A DNA stretch of 11,471 nucleotides from an uncultured Candidatus Saccharibacteria bacterium. Its GTDB lineage: Bacteria; Patescibacteriota; Saccharimonadia; Saccharimonadales; Saccharimonadaceae. The stretch spans positions 1 to 11,471 of the forward strand of contig CALHIA010000030.1 of assembly GCA_938030585.1 (NCBI GenBank), in the 5' to 3' direction. Positions 8,479 to 11,471 of the stretch are shown piece by piece. Position 1 is the stretch's first letter; the number at the start of each line of letters is the position of its first letter. The notes beneath the pieces were generated by a model. The model was not told the origin of the DNA and searched no databases. It saw only the letters and a program-made list of their open reading frames with translations. Position numbers and translations under genes: made by a program.

Positions 8479-8507
8479 TTGACTAGTCATCCAAAATTTC
8501 ACATAAT
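8479..8507 (+). promoter_or_regulatory. Sigma-70-type promoter for the second gene block
   Basis: TTGACT at 8479-8484 and CATAAT at 8502-8507 are separated by 17 nt, one mismatch each from the TTGACA/TATAAT consensus at optimal spacing. They lie in the only gap above 100 nt in the window (8427-8537). Transcription would start near 8514, giving a leader of about 24 nt that contains the AAGGA ribosome site at 8523-8527. It would drive the flavin-fold gene, yhhQ and tgt, which are separated by 1 and 6 nt. Confidence 0.65.
8480..8489. repeat. 10-bp perfect palindrome over the -35 box
   Basis: TGACTAGTCA reads the same on both strands and covers five of six bases of the -35 hexamer. Such placement is typical of a repressor site, but the palindrome is short and no regulator gene is nearby, so an operator role is only a suggestion. 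Confidence 0.35.
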
Positions 8508-8537
8508 TAATAAGCACTTAAAAAGGAAAAATTTACT

Positions 8538-8909
8538 ATGGAACAAGTTTTACCATTTCTTGAAGGAATGTTTTATATTGCAACTACCGAAGGCGATCAG
8601 CCACATCTTCGCATTTTTGATGCTGCTGGCATTCTTGATGGCCACCTTTATATTGGTACTAAATCTGACAAACAAGTTTACGCTCAAATCGAAAAGAATC
8701 CAAAGGTCGAAATTTATGTCTTCAGTAACGAATTAGGCCTCATGCGTTTTACCGCCGAAGCTAAAACTGTTGCCGACAAGGAACTAAACCAAAAGGCTTA
8801 CGAATCTACCGGCAAGACTTACGACAAAACCTCTGCCGCTATCGAACTCACCAATGTTCGTGGCTCCATCAAAACTAAAGACGGCGAAACCGTAGAACTT
8901 AATTTCTAA
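8538..8909 (+). CDS. Pyridoxamine 5'-phosphate oxidase-like (flavin split-barrel) protein
   Basis: A 123-aa single-domain protein with the split-barrel look of the PNPOx-like superfamily. It starts EQVLPFLEGMFYIATTEGDQPHLRIFDAAG, followed by DGHLYIGTKSDKQVYAQIEKNPKVEIYVF, the usual strand pattern with a conserved NPxVxI segment. Members bind FMN, F420 or haem and reduce or oxidise small molecules; this one is too short for true PdxH, which is about 210 aa, so pyridoxal phosphate synthesis should not be assumed. ATG 8538 has AAGGA at 8523-8527, 10 nt upstream. It is the first gene after the strong promoter and is separated from yhhQ by one base, so the two are likely co-translated. No functional link to queuosine metabolism is known to me. 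Confidence 0.8.
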   Translation: MEQVLPFLEGMFYIATTEGDQPHLRIFDAAGILDGHLYIGTKSDKQVYAQIEKNPKVEIYVFSNELGLMRFTAEAKTVADKELNQKAYESTGKTYDKTSAAIELTNVRGSIKTKDGETVELNF

Positions 8910-8910
8910 G

Positions 8911-9594
8911 ATGGACAAACAAGTTAAAAAGCGTAATCTCTTAATTTACTTCACCGCGATTTCGGCTGGGATCCTTCTGATTTCCAACTTAGCTGCGACT
9001 AAGCTTTGGGACCTCTTTGGTATTCCAGTCGACGGGGGCGTAATTAGCTTCCCAATCTCTTATATCCTCGGTGATATTATCATTGAATTTTACGGCCAAA
9101 AGACCGCTAAGCACATCATTCTCGGTAGCCTCCTCGTTAATATCATTGCTGCGCTCACTTTTTGGATCGTCATCGCCCTTCCACCATTCGCCGGTACCGA
9201 AGGTATGCAAGAATCAATTGCCAATGTTTTAGGTTTTGCACCACGCATTATCATCGGCTCACTTACCGCCTACCTATTTTCACAATTTTCCAACAACTAC
9301 ATTTTCGAAAAAATTAAACAAAAGACTGGCCAAAAACTCTTCATCGTCCGCGCCCTCACCTCTTCTTTTGTCGCACATTTTTTCGATACTTTAGTCTTTG
9401 AAATTGTCGCCTTCATCGGCGTCTTGGCTTTTTCCGATTTTCTAAATCAAGCCATTTTTGCTTACATCATTGGTATCGGTATCGAAATCGTCTTATCACC
9501 AGTCGAAATCTTAATCGTAAAAAATCTCCGCAAATACATTCCAGCCCATAAAGTTGAAATCGCAAAAATCGCGGACCAAGCGATCGAAAAATAG
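8911..9594 (+). CDS. yhhQ: VUT-family (YhhQ) queuosine-precursor transporter
   Basis: A 227-aa inner-membrane protein of the DUF165/VUT family, which imports queuosine precursors (preQ0, preQ1, or queuine in some lineages). Signature features: ISNLAATK at 24-31, DGGVISFPISYILGDIIIEFYG at 41-62 split by the conserved Gly-Gly and Asp55/Glu59, and HFFDTLVF from His156 in a later helix. About six membrane segments are visible. It starts one base after the previous stop and ends in TAG, the only gene here with its terminal stop as TAG. tgt follows after 6 nt in the same frame. The pairing with tgt is strong support for the transport role, and implies uptake of a 7-deazaguanine from outside; no queuosine biosynthesis gene is in the window. 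Confidence 0.9.
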   Translation: MDKQVKKRNLLIYFTAISAGILLISNLAATKLWDLFGIPVDGGVISFPISYILGDIIIEFYGQKTAKHIILGSLLVNIIAALTFWIVIALPPFAGTEGMQESIANVLGFAPRIIIGSLTAYLFSQFSNNYIFEKIKQKTGQKLFIVRALTSSFVAHFFDTLVFEIVAFIGVLAFSDFLNQAIFAYIIGIGIEIVLSPVEILIVKNLRKYIPAHKVEIAKIADQAIEK

Positions 9595-9600
9595 GGAATC

Positions 9601-10800
9601 ATGACGACTTCTAGTTTTTCTTTCGAAATTAATGAGCGTATTCCTGGGGCGCTTGGACGCGCCGGAACTATCCATACCCCACACGGCGACATTAAGACTC
9701 CAGCCTTTATGGCGGTCGGCACCACCGGGGCCATTCGCTTTCTTTCGCCAGAAGAACTTCATCAGACCAAAGCTCAAGCCATGCTCAGTAATGGTTACCA
9801 TCTTCGTCGCAAATCACACGAAATTGCGGAAGCTGGTGGTTTAGCCAACTGGTCAAATTGGCATGGGCCGACCCTCACCGATTCTGGTGGCTTTCAAGTC
9901 ATGTCACTCGGTTCTGGTCTTGGCAAAGTCGTCTCCATGGAGCGCGAGCGTGGTGTAGTTAATACTGCCCACCAAGAACGCCTCGCCCACGTTACAGAAG
10001 ACGGGGTTAATTTCCGCGACCCTTTCGATGGTCAACCAGATTTTATTGGGCCAGAAGAATCTATGCAGATTCAATGCCGTATCGGCGCCGATATTCACAT
10101 GGCCTTTGATGAACTCACCTCTTTAGCCGATAGCTACGAATATAACGTGGAGGCTCTCGCCCGTACCGAACGTTGGGCTAAACGTAGTCTCGACGAGCAT
10201 TTTAAATTGCGCGACTCACTGGGTTACCGCCAAAGTCTTTATGGGGTTCTACAAGGTGGACGCTGGGAAGATTTAAGGCGCAGTACCGCCAAAAAGTTTG
10301 GCGAAATGCCGTTTGATGGCTATGGTCTTGGTGGCGCCTTTCTTAAGGAAGACCTCGGTGAAATTTTACGTTGGTGTAATGAGGAATTACCTGAAAACAA
10401 ACCTCGTCACCTACTGGGACTTTCCCATCCGGACGATATTTTAATTGGTACCGAAATGGGCGCCGACACTTTCGACTGTGTCGCACCGACCCGCGAAGCT
10501 CGCCACGGTAAAATTTATACCAAATACGGCGACATTAATCTGCGTAAATTTAAGGATAGCAACGAATTGCTTGATGCCCACTGTGACTGTACTACCTGTA
10601 GAGCTGGTTGGACCAGAGGACAACTGCGTGCGCTTTGGAAATCTGGTGATCCAGAATTAAAACGTCAGTATTATAATCTTGCTACCGCCCATAATTTACG
10701 CTTCATCATTCGCCTAACTGAGCAAATTCGTGAAAGTATTTTGAATCAGACTTTTGCTGAATTCAAAAAACAGTTCTTACACGATTATTATCAAAAATAA
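9601..10800 (+). CDS. tgt: tRNA-guanine transglycosylase, with atypical substrate pocket
   Basis: A 399-aa enzyme that swaps guanine 34 of GUN-anticodon tRNAs for a 7-deazaguanine. Catalytic Asp292 lies in FDCVAPTREARHG and general-acid Asp94 in LTDSGGFQVMSL. Zinc ligands Cys328, Cys330, Cys333 (CDCTTC) and His364 (AHNLRF) are complete. Numbering against Zymomonas Tgt, the pocket differs: the FDEC cysteine (C158) is Leu172 in FDEL, and GGLAVGE reads GGAFLKE at 244-250, keeping only the Glu that contacts the base. The NTYHL-LRPG region reads NGYHLRRKS, and about 20 extra residues (KVVSMERERGVVNTAHQER) precede the VTEDGVNF strand. These changes suggest altered substrate choice or lineage drift. 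AGGGA at 9593-9597 precedes the ATG by 3 nt, inside the yhhQ stop. Confidence 0.93.
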   Translation: MTTSSFSFEINERIPGALGRAGTIHTPHGDIKTPAFMAVGTTGAIRFLSPEELHQTKAQAMLSNGYHLRRKSHEIAEAGGLANWSNWHGPTLTDSGGFQVMSLGSGLGKVVSMERERGVVNTAHQERLAHVTEDGVNFRDPFDGQPDFIGPEESMQIQCRIGADIHMAFDELTSLADSYEYNVEALARTERWAKRSLDEHFKLRDSLGYRQSLYGVLQGGRWEDLRRSTAKKFGEMPFDGYGLGGAFLKEDLGEILRWCNEELPENKPRHLLGLSHPDDILIGTEMGADTFDCVAPTREARHGKIYTKYGDINLRKFKDSNELLDAHCDCTTCRAGWTRGQLRALWKSGDPELKRQYYNLATAHNLRFIIRLTEQIRESILNQTFAEFKKQFLHDYYQK

Positions 10801-10814
10801 GAACCATAATCGTG
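10773..10814. repeat. Two interleaved inverted repeats across the tgt stop
   Basis: GTTCTTA (10773-10779) pairs with TAAGAAC (10798-10804), and CACGATTAT (10780-10788) pairs with ATAATCGTG (10806-10814). The order is arm A, arm B, anti-A, anti-B, so the stems cannot nest. There is no T-run after either one, so it does not look like a standard intrinsic terminator. The tgt TAA is part of the first stem. Confidence 0.6.
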
Positions 10815-10821
10815 ATAAAAT
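10813..10821 (+). promoter_or_regulatory. Possible extended -10 element immediately before lepB
   Basis: TGATAAAAT fits an extended -10 (TGnTAnnnT) and ends 6 nt before the GTG start codon, the spacing seen for leaderless transcripts. No -35 box is visible. The TG is the end of the second inverted-repeat arm. Confidence 0.3.
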
Positions 10822-10827
10822 AGATTA

Positions 10828-11470
10828 GTGGAAAATAAAGTTTCATTCTTCAAAAGATATCCAATCGTTAAAGATTTTGTTAATTTAATTGTTTTTGTCG
10901 CCTGTGTTATTATCGGTACGATGTTTTTAAACGCCTACGTTTTTCGTTCCTATAACGTCGTAGGGCACTCCATGGACTACACTCTAAGCGAAAATGACCG
11001 CTTAATTGTCAATCGCCTAGCAGTCAGTATGAGCCATCTATCGGGTAAGGAATATGTACCAGAACGTGGACAAATCATCGTCTTTCTCAATGGTGAGTCC
11101 AGTGGTAAGCTCACTTGTAATGTCGACTCTACCATTAAAGACCAATATATCATCAAACGTGTTATTGCTTTTCCAGGTGAACGCGTTGTGGTGAAAGACG
11201 GTAAAACCTGGCTGGTGACCGGTAGCCCGGGCGGTAGCCGAATTATTACCACCGTACTGCAGAAAATCCGCTACCGATGGACCAAAGGCCAACACTTCTG
11301 GCGAAGTCGATATCACAGTACCAGATGGTGAAATTTTCGTAGTTGGAGATAATCGTGAAGGCACCCATTCCTACGATTCTCGTTATGGCCTTGGCACTAT
11401 TCCGTATTGTCGCATTATCGGACCAGTTCTCATGCGACTTTATCCCTTCGATCACATTCGTTTATTTTAA
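10828..11470 (+). CDS. lepB: Signal peptidase I, frameshifted before the last conserved box
   Basis: Cleaves signal peptides from secreted proteins at the outer face of the membrane. One N-terminal membrane helix (VNLIVFVACVIIGTMFLNAYVF) leads into the catalytic Ser48 in GHSMDYTL, and Lys110 in YIIKRVIAFPGERVVVKDG is the general base. The first frame then loses similarity after about KDGKTWLVTGSPGG and stops at TGA 11329-11331. The second frame (+1) carries the missing C-terminal part: TSGEVDITVPDGEIFVVGDNREG and SYDSRYGLG, then IIGPVLMRLYP, ending TAA 11468-11470. So the full gene is about 213 residues with a net one-base shift. GTG 10828 is the only sensible start; no Shine-Dalgarno site precedes it. 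SMDYT replaces the usual SMxPT, common drift in CPR-type sequences. The gene is essential in most bacteria, so error or recent mutation is plausible. Confidence 0.88.
11219..11280 (+). other. Frameshift region in lepB
   Basis: The second frame has a TGA at 11216-11218, so the switch lies after it, and clear homology in the second frame is present by about 11275. Within this span the third frame also gives a plausible short stretch (NYYHRTAENPL), so two indels rather than one are possible. An AAAA run near 11264 is a candidate site for one. Confidence 0.7.
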
Positions 11471-11471
11471 T

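Noticed and set aside
7319..9801. Minus-strand reading frames such as 7319-7669 and 9511-9801
   Set aside because: They lie opposite well-conserved genes, have no recognisable domains and show shadow-type composition.
1365..10800. Alternative genetic code with TGA as glycine
   Set aside because: Long genes have no in-frame TGA, and conserved glycines use GGN codons, so the code looks standard.

Overview
This window looks like one strand of a compact genome from the Candidate Phyla Radiation (Patescibacteria), most likely a Candidatus Saccharibacteria (TM7) relative. That call is inference from gene content and general protein style: a UvrD helicase fused to a RecB-like nuclease, a DHH phosphoesterase, cysS, an AI-2E-type permease, a VUT/YhhQ transporter with tgt, and a divergent lepB. 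Gene packing is tight (overlaps of 1-14 nt, gaps of 1-27 nt). The standard genetic code fits: no in-frame TGA interrupts the long genes, which argues against the TGA=Gly code of Absconditabacteria/Gracilibacteria.

Layout. Bases 1 to about 615 hold an internal piece of an RluA/RluD-type pseudouridine synthase of Clostridia-like style. It is open at the window edge and ends abruptly where a different sequence style begins, so this is either a chimeric join or a horizontally acquired remnant. From about 605 to 8426 there is a co-directional block: a DUF998-like six-helix membrane protein, a UvrD helicase-PD-(D/E)XK nuclease (1179 aa), a DHH/DHHA1 phosphoesterase (NrnA-like), cysS and an AI-2E-family permease. 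A 111-nt gap follows, holding the best promoter in the window (TTGACT-17 nt-CATAAT) with a palindrome over its -35 box. It drives a second block: a small flavin-fold (PNPOx-like) protein, a YhhQ-type queuosine-precursor transporter, tgt, and then lepB.

Functional links. UvrD-nuclease plus the translationally coupled DHH enzyme suggests DNA end processing followed by oligonucleotide degradation. YhhQ plus Tgt is a classic import-and-insert pair for 7-deazapurine modification of tRNA, and this Tgt has unusual residues in its substrate pocket. No clear defence system, mobile element, CRISPR array or RNA gene was seen.

Three genes are broken: the pseudouridine synthase piece is fused to foreign sequence, cysS has an in-frame TAG, and lepB has a frameshift before its GDNR/SYDSR box. 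cysS and lepB should be essential, so sequence or assembly error is a serious explanation for all three. Against that, the interruptions sit in otherwise well-conserved reading frames and may be worth checking on reads.
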